Part shown: positions 1 through 7,980 of the stretch, in pieces
Position numbering within the stretch: position 1 is the stretch's first letter
Layout of the letters: every line of letters begins with the position of its first letter
Source: Rhizobium acidisoli
GTDB taxonomy: Bacteria; Pseudomonadota; Alphaproteobacteria; Rhizobiales; Rhizobiaceae
Length of the DNA: 64,000 bases
Assembly (NCBI RefSeq): GCF_002531755.2
Contig: NZ_CP034998.1
Coordinates: 1,674,001-1,738,000, forward strand
Direction of reading: 5' to 3'
Notes under the pieces: model-generated
The model's input: only the letters and a program-made list of their open reading frames with translations
Databases searched by the model: none
Told to the model about the DNA's origin: nothing
Made by a program: the position numbers and the translations under genes

Positions 1-290
1 CCGAATTCGACAAGGGCGAGGCCGGCGATCACCTCGACATAGATCAATGCGTCATCCGCCTCGGGCACAATGTCGCCATGGCGATGCCGGATCAATTTTT
101 CGATCTCGCGCATCCGGCCGCGGAAATGGTTCCAGCGGCCGCCCCGCGCGCGACGTTGCACCGCCTTGTACCCCAGCAGGCAGTCGCCGACCTTGACGGC
201 TGAGACATCCCGGGCAAAGCCATCCGAGTGATCGGCTTTTGCAGCTCGCTTCCTGGAGTGAGTCGCTTTATCCCCACCAAGACGTTCCAT
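1..290 (-). CDS. Hypothetical protein, 3' end beyond window
   Basis: An open frame runs leftward from an ATG at 290 to the window edge with no stop, giving at least 96 residues. A purine-rich ribosome site (gaggga) sits about 5 nt before the ATG. The N-terminal third is basic and polar; the visible C-terminal part carries RMREIEKLIRHRHGDIVPE followed by a short acidic stretch. No signal peptide or membrane segment is visible. I do not recognise the family, and the rest of the gene lies outside the window. Confidence 0.5.
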   Translation of the reverse strand, partial: MERLGGDKATHSRKRAAKADHSDGFARDVSAVKVGDCLLGYKAVQRRARGGRWNHFRGRMREIEKLIRHRHGDIVPEADDALIYVEVIAGLALVEF

Positions 291-570
291 CGATTTCCCT
301 CGCGACCGGCCCCGGGAAGGCCGAAACGCGTGACTGTAATGGAAGTCGAGGGGGGTGATGTAGCCCATCCGACCGTCATTCGGTGGATTGTTGACGAAAC
401 GGGAACGGAGCGCGGTTCGAGCCTCGGTGGCCAACAGGCGGAAACGACGTCCGGCCGAGCCAAAGTCGACCGAAACAAGTCGCGCGGAAGATTATCGATC
501 TATCGGCGCCAGCGGGTCTGATCTCCATTCTGATCCTGGAGAGAAGGCCCATCGCCACAATTTACATCAA

Positions 571-645
571 TCAGCGAAAGCCGAAGAAGCTCAAAATCGC
601 GAGCACGATGACGACAGCGCCGACAAGCCAGATCAAATTGTTCAT
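571..645 (-). CDS. 24-residue single-pass membrane protein
   Basis: A very short frame encodes a peptide that starts MNNLIWLVGAVVIVLAIL and ends FFGFR. It is almost entirely one transmembrane helix with a basic C-terminus. The ribosome site aggag lies 11 nt before the ATG on the minus strand, a little far but clear. Peptides of this shape are common in rhizobial genomes, but I know of no assigned function. It is too short for most gene finders, so the call rests on the hydrophobic pattern and the ribosome site. Confidence 0.55.
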   Translation of the reverse strand: MNNLIWLVGAVVIVLAILSFFGFR

Positions 646-830
646 GGGGAACCGTTCTCCTGTTTTGAATTGAGCCAACCGTGACCCGTTGCGTTAACTG
701 CGGGACGGGCTTGGAGTTCCCTCACTAGTCCTATTGCTTCAGCGCGCCTCCTCTTACGACGCAGGCATATCGCGGCTGCTCCCTGCGGCAATCGCAGCGA
801 TGCCCAGCACCAATGTCGCCGCTCGCGCCT

Positions 831-1013
831 TCAATAGCTGCACGAGCGCGCGTTGCCGGGTCTGAAACCACCCGCGCAAGCCGGGTTGATCGATGTGTCC
901 CGTTGATATTGGAAATCTTCATGATCGGGCTTGCCCGGCGAAGTGCAGGAAGACGTGATCGCGGACACACCGAGTAGCGCGCCGACGGCTACGAACGTCA
1001 GAAATCGTTTCAT
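831..1013 (-). CDS. Small exported protein, possible lipoprotein
   Basis: This 60-residue frame begins MKRFLTFVAVGALLGVSAI and continues TSSCTSPGK. That is a basic n-region, a hydrophobic core and a Ser-Ser-Cys that could act as a poor lipobox. The mature part would be about 37 polar residues. A ribosome site (aaggga) lies about 7 nt before the start. The family is not recognised. The leader is convincing, but the C-terminal half looks composition-driven, so the gene itself is not certain. Confidence 0.45.
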   Translation of the reverse strand: MKRFLTFVAVGALLGVSAITSSCTSPGKPDHEDFQYQRDTSINPACAGGFRPGNARSCSY

Positions 1014-1316
1014 CTGGGCTTTCCCTTGCGGAGTTGATCTTGGTCACAACCATGCCGTCACGAGCCTATACGAAACTTGCCGTCCGATTGATCACGCTTA
1101 GCTGAACACGTGTGCGATGGATCGACCAATCTTGATGGTCTGCTTTTGAACCTAGATCGCGGATCAATTGACTCAAGATAATCTGATCGGGCTATTCTGC
1201 CGTTATGGAAGTAGTTGCGGATGCTTTTGGGTAAATGCGGCCGATTTTGTCTTGAATAAATCAAGCTTTTTCAGTAATATAATCCTATAAAAAAGTAATA
1301 TAAATGGGAGGATACT
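1014..1316. other. Intergenic region without a convincing gene
   Basis: This 303-nt stretch is less GC-rich than its flanks, especially 1255-1310, which probably holds the promoter of the downstream DUF982 gene. Its ribosome site (gggagg) lies at the right end. The leftward frame in the middle has no ribosome site or recognisable composition. No RNA gene seen. Confidence 0.5.
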
Positions 1317-1610
1317 ATGGCGGAAACTCGGTTCGATCCGGTTTTGCTTCATCGTCAGCATTTCATCGCGGAGATCACATGTCTCGATGAAATCTTCGAT
1401 TTTCTGGATGAATGGCCGGAGGACAAACGAGGTCTGGCATATGACACGCTGTTGAAGGCGTGCAGGGACACCGCCAGCGGCCGTTTCCCGCTGAGCGCTG
1501 CGCGCGAGAATTTCCGGCGTTTTCTGAAGATGTCGGGTGTGCTCGCCAAGGTTGAGGCCGCCCCCAAATTCGAGCAACTGATGGGTGATCGAAATATCGG
1601 CAACGCCTGA
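1317..1610 (+). CDS. DUF982 domain protein
   Basis: A 97-residue protein with the usual DUF982 layout: a beta-rich start with FDPVLL near residue 7, a helix ending in FLDEWPEDKRGLAYDTLL, a conserved Cys in KACRD, and a final AARENFRRFL helix. DUF982 proteins are small, cytoplasmic, largely confined to rhizobia, present in many copies per genome and of unknown function. The ATG at 1317 follows gggagg at good spacing in an AT-rich leader. A second DUF982 gene lies at 2902-3159, with the cyclase gene between them. Confidence 0.8.
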   Translation: MAETRFDPVLLHRQHFIAEITCLDEIFDFLDEWPEDKRGLAYDTLLKACRDTASGRFPLSAARENFRRFLKMSGVLAKVEAAPKFEQLMGDRNIGNA

Positions 1611-1686
1611 TAGGATAGAATGAGCACCGGCGCGCCGTCACATCATGTGGGGCGCGTTCTCGTTTCCCGGGGGTCTCCACGGGATC

Positions 1687-2514
1687 TCAGGCGGTCGTGT
1701 CATTCGCCCAGTCGCATCGGAACACCATTACCGGCTTCGAAAAGCCCTTGAGCCGCCGGCGCGAGGCGTGACCGAAAAGATCGGCGGCGCCATATTCCCG
1801 AAAGATATTCTCTGAGACGAGGATCTGGTCGCTGGATGCGGCCGCACAGAGGCGTGCGGCGAGCTGTACGGTCGAGCCGAACAGGTCGTTGCTATCCTCG
1901 ACCGGCTCGCCGCAATCCAGCCCGATGCGGATATGGATCGGCTCGGTGTTTCCGCCGTTGTAGAGCTGGAATTCCTTCTGGATCGCCATGGCGCATTCGA
2001 CGGCGGCGGTGGTCGCGGAAAAGGCCGCCATGATGCCGTCGCCGGTGTGCTTCACTTCGCGGCCGGAATTTTGGCCGAGGCATCGGCGCACGATCGCGTC
2101 ATGGGCTCTCACCATTTCGGTCCCGATGCGGTCGCCGAGCCGCGCCGTCATCTCGGTCGATCCGACGATATCGGTAAAGAGGATTGCCCGGTGGCCGGGA
2201 TCTATCTCGGCGGAGGATTGGCCAGGCGCCGGATCGGGGTCGTGAATTCGGCCGAGAAAAGCCTCGACCGCAGACAAAGCGACTTCAACGACCTCGCCGG
2301 CGACGAAGCCGTGCGCCTCGCGATGCACACATTGGGCGGTTTCCATGTCGGGCGCATCCACGAGACAGAAGGCAGTCCCGCGCCGTTGGTCGAACCAATA
2401 GGTCAGGAACTTGACGCCGTAGCGATCCTGAATGTCCAGATCCATGCGATGCGCCTGGGCAACGTCGGCCGCCGACGTTCCCTCGAGAAAGTGCCGATCC
2501 ATGAAGATGGGCAT
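1687..2514 (-). CDS. DUF4242 domain fused to class III adenylate/guanylate cyclase
   Basis: The ATG at 2514 is preferred over one ten codons upstream because ggagg lies 8 nt before it; the product is 275 residues. Residues 1-90 match the DUF4242 (SCO4226-like, possibly metal-binding) fold with PIFMDRHFLEG. Residues 105-270 are a class III cyclase domain. Metal-binding Asp115 (FTDIVGST) and Asp159 (HTGDG) are present, as are the ATP-selecting pair Lys155 and Asp210, which suggests cAMP rather than cGMP. The transition-state Asn is replaced by Gln217 (STVQLAARL), while Arg221 is kept. No membrane segment is seen, so the protein is probably cytosolic. It may couple a small-ligand or metal sensor to cAMP synthesis; this coupling is inference. 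Confidence 0.85.
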   Translation of the reverse strand: MPIFMDRHFLEGTSAADVAQAHRMDLDIQDRYGVKFLTYWFDQRRGTAFCLVDAPDMETAQCVHREAHGFVAGEVVEVALSAVEAFLGRIHDPDPAPGQSSAEIDPGHRAILFTDIVGSTEMTARLGDRIGTEMVRAHDAIVRRCLGQNSGREVKHTGDGIMAAFSATTAAVECAMAIQKEFQLYNGGNTEPIHIRIGLDCGEPVEDSNDLFGSTVQLAARLCAAASSDQILVSENIFREYGAADLFGHASRRRLKGFSKPVMVFRCDWANDTTA

Positions 2515-2901
2515 TGTGCGTCCTCCCAGATCCGCTGCGTGCAAGCGAGGGCATTCTACGATCCGGATGCTTCTGCGTCCACCTTTGGCACAATCAATGA
2601 ATGAATATAAAGGCTGTTGCTTCCGGAAAATTCGATGCGTTGCTGTAAATTCTATAGAATACTCGGGAACAGCCGGCTTTTAATGAGTAGGCTTGGCAGG
2701 AGAAGCCTGATATTTACCATAATCAGCCGTTTGATAACCAGTTGCGGGGTTCTCGACGCCGATCGGAGCACTTCGAGCGTTGCATGTTCTCAAAGCGCCT
2801 GCTGGAGGGGGCGAGGAGAATGTCTGCTCCCGCCCACCCCACGGCACGCAAATTGCATCTTTAACTCGTAAGCTCACCGAAATTGGAAAAGCTGTAGCAC
2901 A
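2515..2901. other. Intergenic region upstream of cyclase and DUF982 genes
   Basis: About 390 nt lie between the divergent cyclase and second DUF982 genes. The region is AT-richer than its neighbours near 2590-2730 and probably contains both promoters. Short frames on both strands lack ribosome sites. No repeat or RNA gene was recognised. Confidence 0.45.
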
Positions 2902-3159
2902 GTGAGACAGACGGCAAATTTTCGACCGGTCGGCTTGGCCTCAATGGGGCTTGGCCATTATGCCGTTATCAACTCTGTGTGGGACGCCGCGCGCACGCTG
3001 CTGCACGAGTGGCCGGTCGATGACGGCGAAGACTATTTCGAAGCCGTGAAGTCCTGCCTGGATGCGATTATCGGCGATCTCCCGCCGGAAGAGGTGCGGG
3101 CATCCTTTATCAGGGCTGCTCAGGAAGCCGGCATCGCCGTCATCGAAGCTGCGGACTGA
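2902..3159 (+). CDS. DUF982 domain protein, second copy
   Basis: An 85-residue protein with the DUF982 pattern: FRPVGL near the start, the helix AARTLLHEWPVDDGEDY, a conserved Cys in VKSCLDAI, and PEEVRASFIRAAQEAGI at the end. The start is taken as GTG at 2902 because it gives the family's usual N-terminal strand. The only nearby alternative, ATG at 2944, would cut that strand off. No strong ribosome site precedes either. It is a paralogue of the gene at 1317 but clearly diverged from it, so this is not a recent duplication. Confidence 0.7.
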   Translation: MRQTANFRPVGLASMGLGHYAVINSVWDAARTLLHEWPVDDGEDYFEAVKSCLDAIIGDLPPEEVRASFIRAAQEAGIAVIEAAD

Positions 3160-3260
3160 ACGCCCGCCTGATCCAATCGTCCTGAACGCCAGATCCGCCC
3201 GACTTGACATTTTCGTCCGAGAGGCTAAATTAGAACAAAACAGGAACATTGGAGATGGTC

Positions 3261-3431
3261 ATGACGCATACGGAACAAGTGATCGCCAACGCCCTAGCCC
3301 TTGTCGAAGCGTCACGTGCGGCGCGCGAGCGCGATCAACTGCGACGCGCCGCCTGGCAGAGAAAGGTCGAACTCAGCCGGCCGCTGCCACCCTTGCCGCG
3401 TCCGGTTCAATTGCCTTTGGCGCTGAACTGA
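3261..3431 (+). CDS. Small basic hypothetical protein
   Basis: A 56-residue protein, largely helical and rich in Arg and Ala (VEASRAARERDQLRRAAW), ending in a proline-rich tail (RPLPPLPRPVQLPL). The ATG at 3261 is chosen because ggag sits 6 nt before it; upstream in-frame TTG and ATG codons are worse placed. Its stop codon overlaps the next start (TGATG), so the two genes are probably translationally coupled. No known domain was recognised. Confidence 0.55.
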   Translation: MTHTEQVIANALALVEASRAARERDQLRRAAWQRKVELSRPLPPLPRPVQLPLALN

Positions 3432-3697
3432 TGCAGCCGGCGAAAATCCCGAAACCCGATCTTGCTTGGCCCGATCCCGTTTGGCCCGATCCGGCACGAC
3501 CCGATCCTGCTTGGCCGGATCCCGCGTGGGAAGTCGAAGCCGTGCTGGCCTGGCATGACGACAATGCCAAGGCGGCGATCCGCTCGCTGCTCGACGACTG
3601 CAAACATCTCCGCCAGCAACTGGCGCTGGCGGAGCGGGCGATGAGCCGCGGAATGACCCGCGGCTGGACACCGCGATACAAGCGCGACGTCCTCTGA
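3431..3697 (+). CDS. Hypothetical protein with WPDP repeats
   Basis: An 88-residue protein coupled to the preceding gene by a one-base overlap. Residues 11-33 are a run of Trp/Arg-Pro-Asp-Pro units (WPDPVWPDPARPDPAWPDP). A predicted helix with EAVLAWHDDNAKAAIRSLL follows, then a second helix (HLRQQLALAERAM) and a basic tail. The repeat lies in a short tandem DNA repeat at 3466-3530 (units like cttggcccgatcc). The N-terminal arm may be an extended binding segment; the function is unknown. Confidence 0.55.
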   Translation: MQPAKIPKPDLAWPDPVWPDPARPDPAWPDPAWEVEAVLAWHDDNAKAAIRSLLDDCKHLRQQLALAERAMSRGMTRGWTPRYKRDVL

Positions 3698-3755
3698 CAC
3701 GAGAGGGCTCCCCGCCGTTGCAGGCGCGCTTCACGGAGAGCCGCCGAAAGCGTCG

Positions 3756-4517
3756 TCAGATCTGCGCCCAGCCACCGTCGACGCACAATTCGGAGCCTGT
3801 GATGTAGGCCGAGTCATCGGAGGCGAGAAACAGCACTGATTTGGCGATCTCATCGACCGTGCCGCTGCGGTGCATGGGGATTTGAGCATGCACCTGCACC
3901 TTCGTCTGCTCGATCATCTCTTCGCTGACGCCGGCTTTGCGCGCCTGATCGGTATCAATGTAGCCGGGAGCCATGGCATTGACGCGAATCCCTTTCTCGC
4001 TCAGTTCCACGGTCAGCGAGCGGGCCAGCGAGCGGATGGCCGCTTTCCCTGCAGAATAGACGCTGACATAGGGGCGGCCTTGTCTGCTGAGCGTCGAGGT
4101 ATTGAGGATGATCGAGCCGCCGGAGCGCATCAGCGGCAGGAGTTTCTGCACGGTGAAGTAGGTTCCCTTAAAGGTGTTGGCGATGGAAAAATCGAATTCT
4201 TCCTCCGACATGTATTCGAACAGGTTCGGCTTTGCCCCGCCAGCATTCGCAAAGATGATATCGACGCGACCATGCTTTCTTTCGACATGGTCGCGAAGCA
4301 CATCGATATCCGCGATTCTGGAAATATCGCTGCGGATGGCGTCCACACCATTGCCGATGCTTTGCGCCGCGGCATCGAGCGTCGCCTGATCGCGGCCGGT
4401 GATCACGAGTTTAGCGCCTTCGCGTGCGAAGAGCTTGGCTGTCGCCAGTCCCATTCCCGAGTTGCCGCCGGTGATGACTGCGATTTTACCGTCCAATTTA
4501 CCCACATTCGTCTCCAA
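3756..4517 (-). CDS. Short-chain dehydrogenase/reductase
   Basis: A 253-residue classical SDR. The NAD(P)-binding TGGNSGMG is at residues 16-23, the structural NAG is near 91, and the catalytic Ser-Tyr-Lys set appears as NTSTLS and YSAGK near 140-157. MAPGYIDT and SDDSAYITGSELCVDGG are typical of the C-terminal half. The substrate cannot be told from the sequence. It is divergent from a TetR regulator with about 95 nt between them, a common arrangement in which the regulator controls the SDR and itself. Confidence 0.88.
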   Translation of the reverse strand: METNVGKLDGKIAVITGGNSGMGLATAKLFAREGAKLVITGRDQATLDAAAQSIGNGVDAIRSDISRIADIDVLRDHVERKHGRVDIIFANAGGAKPNLFEYMSEEEFDFSIANTFKGTYFTVQKLLPLMRSGGSIILNTSTLSRQGRPYVSVYSAGKAAIRSLARSLTVELSEKGIRVNAMAPGYIDTDQARKAGVSEEMIEQTKVQVHAQIPMHRSGTVDEIAKSVLFLASDDSAYITGSELCVDGGWAQI

Positions 4518-4582
4518 TTTGCGTCTGAAGACCCCGGCATGGCGTGCAGGATTGCTGGAGCAGCGGGGCCGGATGTTATATA

Positions 4583-4596
4583 TGAAGCATCCTTCA
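4583..4596. promoter_or_regulatory. Candidate TetR operator
   Basis: The imperfect palindrome TGAAGCATCCTTCA (5-bp arms TGAAG/CTTCA) lies 16 nt before the TetR start and overlaps an AT-rich tatata stretch that could be its -10 region. Its place between divergent regulator and SDR genes fits autoregulation. This is inference from position and symmetry only. Confidence 0.35.
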
Positions 4597-4612
4597 GCTT
4601 TTGGATTCGCTT

Positions 4613-5257
4613 ATGGGAACGGGTTCTCCGCCACCGCTAACCCCCCGGAAATCCCCGCGTCAGGGCCGAGCCATCGCCACTGTCGACGCCATTTTCGAGG
4701 CAACCCTTCAGGTTTTATCGAGTGATGGCCTGATCCGTCTGAACACCACGCGGGTGGCGCGTCGTGCCGGCGTTTCTGTGGGAACGCTCTATCAGTATTT
4801 CCCGAACAAGCAGGCCTTGCTCTTCGCGGTGCTGGAGCGGCACCTCGACATGCTGGCCGGCGCCATAGAGAGGGCGCGTGATCAAAACCCAGGCGCTGCG
4901 AAAGAGTTGATCGCCGAGGCCGTGGTGAAAGCCTATCTTCAGACGCAGTTGGCGCAGGCCGAGATTTCCCCAGCCCTCTATCGCATTGCCATGGAACTCG
5001 ACGCCCGCGCGTTGATCGAGGCGGCGGCCCGGCGGAGCGCAGGCGCCATCGAGGCGATGCTGTCCACATCGGCGGACGGCCGTTTCGCCGATCCAGGCCT
5101 GCTTGCTCAAACCCTGACGGCAGCGCTTTACGGAGCGGTTCCGCCCTTCTGCCACCGCGTTTTGTCCGCGGCCGATGGTCTTGAGGCCGAAAGGCAGCTG
5201 ACGATCATGTTTCGCTCATATCTGGTCGCGCAGCCGGAGTTGAACGATCGGGAATGA
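4613..5257 (+). CDS. TetR/AcrR family transcriptional regulator
   Basis: A 214-residue protein. The N-terminal helix-turn-helix is clear: AIFEATLQVLSSDG, TTRVARRAGVSVGTLYQYF and NKQALLFAVL. The rest is the helical ligand-binding and dimerisation region. ATG at 4613 is preferred over a TTG four codons upstream. It most likely represses the divergent SDR gene; the ligand is unknown. It ends 75 nt before the convergent monooxygenase gene. Confidence 0.85.
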   Translation: MGTGSPPPLTPRKSPRQGRAIATVDAIFEATLQVLSSDGLIRLNTTRVARRAGVSVGTLYQYFPNKQALLFAVLERHLDMLAGAIERARDQNPGAAKELIAEAVVKAYLQTQLAQAEISPALYRIAMELDARALIEAAARRSAGAIEAMLSTSADGRFADPGLLAQTLTAALYGAVPPFCHRVLSAADGLEAERQLTIMFRSYLVAQPELNDRE

Positions 5258-5280
5258 GAGATCAGCGAGCCGGGAATGCG

Positions 5281-5316
5281 CTGTGAGCGATAAAGGCCCT
5301 GTGAGCGATAAAGGTC
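5281..5316. repeat. 18-bp direct repeat, two copies
   Basis: Two adjacent copies of an 18-bp unit (ctgtgagcgataaaggcc, then the same with one base changed) lie between the convergent TetR and monooxygenase genes. A short cttatcgc inverted match to gcgataa follows. It may be a weak terminator element or a replication-slippage scar. Confidence 0.5.
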
Positions 5317-5332
5317 CTATCAGCTTATCGCC

Positions 5333-6847
5333 TCATGACAGTTCTCCCGCCGTCAGGCCAAGGCCCAACCGGGCGAGATAGTTTTCCAGCGCCGAAGCTT
5401 CACGGGATGCGACAATGGCGCCGATATAACCGTCGGGACGCACCAGCACGAAGTCGCCCGGCGTCAGGGCGTAGGCGTTGCGGAAATGCCCGCCTTGATC
5501 GATGAGATCGCCGCGCCGGCCGATGCTGTGGATGTGCAATCCGCGGCGCGGCGGCACGGCTGCCTGATCGACCTCATAGCCAAGCAATGTCCAGTGCGTG
5601 CCCTTGAACAGTTCGAACAGACGCCGCGGCTGGCCGGCCGCACCGGTGAGCGGTGCATCGGGCGCACGGTCGCCGGCCAGCAGGCCGCCGCGCCGCTCCG
5701 GCTTTTCCAGCGCGAGGGACGACTCGGGATAGCCGATATCGAGCTGATGGACCTCGCGGCCGCGCCTGAGATCGCCGCGCTTCAGCGCATCGAGAAGACT
5801 GGTGGCAAGACCAAGCATCGCCGCCGCGATCGGGCGGCGCTCTTCCTCATAGCTGTCGAGCAGCGCATCCGGCGCGCCGGCTGCGACCGCCGCCAGTTTC
5901 CATCCGAGATTATAAGCGTCCTGCACGCTGGTATTGAGACCCTGGCCGCCGGTCGGCGGATGTGTATGGGCGGCATCGCCGACCAGGAATACGCGGCCGA
6001 GCCGGTAGCGATCGGCAAGCCGGGCGTTCATGTTGAAGGCCGAGGCCCAGGAGACCGATCGGACGTGAATATCGTCGCGGCCGGTGCGCTCGCCCACCAG
6101 CGCGGTCAAGCCGGCGGCCGACAGGTCGATCTCGCCTTCGAGCGGGATCGGTCCCTGGATCTGGAACAACTCCGTTCCGGCGAGCGGGCAAAGCGCAATC
6201 TGCCGCTGCATGTCGCCTTCGCCGAAACGATGCCAGGCGTCGCGCTCCAGCCCCGTCAGCACGACATCGGCGACGATGGCGCGCACGCCGAGCGTCTTGC
6301 CGGGAAAGCCGATATCGAGCGCGTGGCGCACGAAGCTGCGCCCACCATCGGCGCCGACGAGCCAGCGCACACGGATGGTCTCTTCGCCGGACTGGCCGTT
6401 GAGCCGCGCCGTTACCCCGGCATCGTCCTGTTCGAAGCCGATGAGTTCACATCCGAATTCCGGGCGGTGCCCGAACTCGAGCAGGCGCTCGCGCATCACG
6501 CCCTCGGTCAGGAACTGCGGCACCATCAGCGGCAGATGGTAGGGCTCGGCAGGCGTCGGCGCCTCATGCAGCACGACCTCGGATTCGCTGACGCTTCCAT
6601 CGTCGCGATATTCCCACTGCCGGGGATAGGCGCCGCCGAGCGAAACGACCCGGTCGAGGATGCCGAGATCTTCGAAGACCTCCTGGGTGCGCGGCTGGAT
6701 GCCCTTGCCGCGGGAGCCGCGGAAGGGGTCGTTCAATTTTTCGATCAGGCGGAAGCTGACGCCGCGCCGCGCCAGCTCGATCGCCAGCGTCAGCCCGGCT
6801 GCACCGGCGCCGGATATCAGCACGTCGACTGTGGAATTCTGTGTCAT
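5333..6847 (-). CDS. FAD-dependent aromatic-type monooxygenase
   Basis: A 504-residue group A flavoprotein monooxygenase (PHBH fold). GAGAAGLTLAIELARRG near residue 12 binds ADP, WLVGADGGRS is the DG motif, and RVFLVGDAAHTHPP is the GD motif. The last 130 residues resemble the thioredoxin-like domain of the MhpA/PgaE-type hydroxylases. The start is the third of three in-frame ATGs, because ggag sits 6 nt before it. Such enzymes hydroxylate phenolic rings using NAD(P)H; the real substrate is not deducible. A MarR gene is divergent, 44 nt away, suggesting control by an aromatic ligand. Confidence 0.85.
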   Translation of the reverse strand: MTQNSTVDVLISGAGAAGLTLAIELARRGVSFRLIEKLNDPFRGSRGKGIQPRTQEVFEDLGILDRVVSLGGAYPRQWEYRDDGSVSESEVVLHEAPTPAEPYHLPLMVPQFLTEGVMRERLLEFGHRPEFGCELIGFEQDDAGVTARLNGQSGEETIRVRWLVGADGGRSFVRHALDIGFPGKTLGVRAIVADVVLTGLERDAWHRFGEGDMQRQIALCPLAGTELFQIQGPIPLEGEIDLSAAGLTALVGERTGRDDIHVRSVSWASAFNMNARLADRYRLGRVFLVGDAAHTHPPTGGQGLNTSVQDAYNLGWKLAAVAAGAPDALLDSYEEERRPIAAAMLGLATSLLDALKRGDLRRGREVHQLDIGYPESSLALEKPERRGGLLAGDRAPDAPLTGAAGQPRRLFELFKGTHWTLLGYEVDQAAVPPRRGLHIHSIGRRGDLIDQGGHFRNAYALTPGDFVLVRPDGYIGAIVASREASALENYLARLGLGLTAGELS

Positions 6848-6859
6848 TGTCATCTCCAT

Positions 6860-6876
6860 ATGTGTAATATGCACAT
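6860..6876. promoter_or_regulatory. Candidate MarR operator
   Basis: The imperfect palindrome ATGTGTAATATGCACAT lies in the 44-nt space between the divergent monooxygenase and MarR genes. A further half-site-like acacat lies just inside the MarR gene near 6919. Position and symmetry fit MarR autoregulation and control of the monooxygenase. Confidence 0.45.
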
Positions 6877-6891
6877 AATAGGAGAATCGAC

Positions 6892-7404
6892 ATGCCGTCA
6901 AGAAAAAGCGTGCAAAATACACATATATCCGAAAAACTGCGTGAACTGCATGGGGCTTTGATCGAGATCGTCAGCGTCATGAACCGCCCGCAGCGCGACG
7001 AGCAAATGGTCCGCGAAGCCGGCATTTCGCTCGATCGTGCGCTGTTTCCCCTATTGGTCACGGTGGAACGCCTCGGTCCGATCGGCGTGGTCGAGCTCGC
7101 CGATCGGGCCGGGCGCGACTACACCACCGTCAGCCGTCAGGTTGCCAAGCTCGAAAGCCTCGGCCTGGTCGAGCGTCGCGGAGGTGCCGCCGATCGCCGC
7201 GTGCGCGAGGCGGTCATCAGCCCGAAAGGCAAGGCGATGACCGACCGCATCGACGTGGCGCGCGAAAGGATCGGCCGCGCCATCTTCGAGCGCTGGGACG
7301 AGCACGACTTCAATGAGCTGGTGCGGCTGATGCGGAAATTTGCAGAAGATATCAGCGGCGATACCGGCGACAGCCCGTCGGCCCCGCATGACGAGCGCGA
7401 ATGA
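6892..7404 (+). CDS. MarR family transcriptional regulator
   Basis: A 170-residue winged-helix protein. The recognition region is VVELADRAGRDYTTVSRQVAKLESLGLV followed by the wing ERRGGAADRRVREAVISP, both typical of MarR. The ATG at 6892 follows aggag at 5-6 nt. The C-terminus ends in a polar tail. Divergent orientation to the FAD monooxygenase and the operator-like palindrome between them suggest it represses that gene until an aromatic ligand binds. Confidence 0.88.
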   Translation: MPSRKSVQNTHISEKLRELHGALIEIVSVMNRPQRDEQMVREAGISLDRALFPLLVTVERLGPIGVVELADRAGRDYTTVSRQVAKLESLGLVERRGGAADRRVREAVISPKGKAMTDRIDVARERIGRAIFERWDEHDFNELVRLMRKFAEDISGDTGDSPSAPHDERE

Positions 7405-7489
7405 TCTGGGAGCGCGAAGCCATTGCACCGGCGTGTCTCCAGTGCTTTTCTAGACGCCTCTGCAATTCAACGCTCTCCGGTGATTCCCA

Positions 7490-7969
7490 ATGTTCGATAT
7501 TCTGCTGCGCGGCCTGGCGATCGGCGCCGGCGCAACCATCCTGATGGATCTCTGGGCGATCGTGCTCACCAAGGTCTTCGGCCAGACGGCCCCCAATTGG
7601 GCGCCGGTCGGCCGCTGGTTCTGGCACCTTGGCCGCGGCAAGGTCTTTCACGATAGCATCGCCGATGCCGAACCCTATGCCAATGAATTTGCGCTCGGCT
7701 GGATCAGCCATTACGCCGTCGGCATTCTCTATGGCGTGATCTTTGCCATCATCATGGGGCAGGGCTGGCTCGCCGCACCGACATTTCTTCCCGCCTGGAT
7801 CTTCGGCATCGTCACCGTCGGGGCAGGGTGGTTCCTGCTGCAGCCGGGCCTCGGCATCGGCTGGGCGGCCTCCAAACATCCGACGCCGAACAAGGTGCGG
7901 TGCTTCAATCTGTTGGCGCATACGGTATTTGCATTGGGGCTTTACGGGACGGCGTTGATCATTCGCTGA
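7490..7969 (+). CDS. DUF2938 family membrane protein
   Basis: A 159-residue protein with about four transmembrane helices: the first at the N-terminus (LLRGLAIGAGATILMDLW), then around residues 80-95, 100-120 and 140-158. The motif GRWFWHLGRGKVFHDSI between helices one and two and FALGWISHYAVGILYG are characteristic of DUF2938, a family of unknown function. It stands alone, 85 nt after the MarR gene, and is followed by a rhizobial repeat. Confidence 0.8.
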   Translation: MFDILLRGLAIGAGATILMDLWAIVLTKVFGQTAPNWAPVGRWFWHLGRGKVFHDSIADAEPYANEFALGWISHYAVGILYGVIFAIIMGQGWLAAPTFLPAWIFGIVTVGAGWFLLQPGLGIGWAASKHPTPNKVRCFNLLAHTVFALGLYGTALIIR

Positions 7970-7980
7970 GATCGCGGCCT

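Noticed and set aside
228..684. Two rightward frames (97 and 98 codons) near the left edge
   Set aside because: They overlap the partial leftward gene and the small membrane peptide; composition is polar and random-looking.
1058..1264. 68-codon leftward frame
   Set aside because: Composition is not protein-like and there is no ribosome site.
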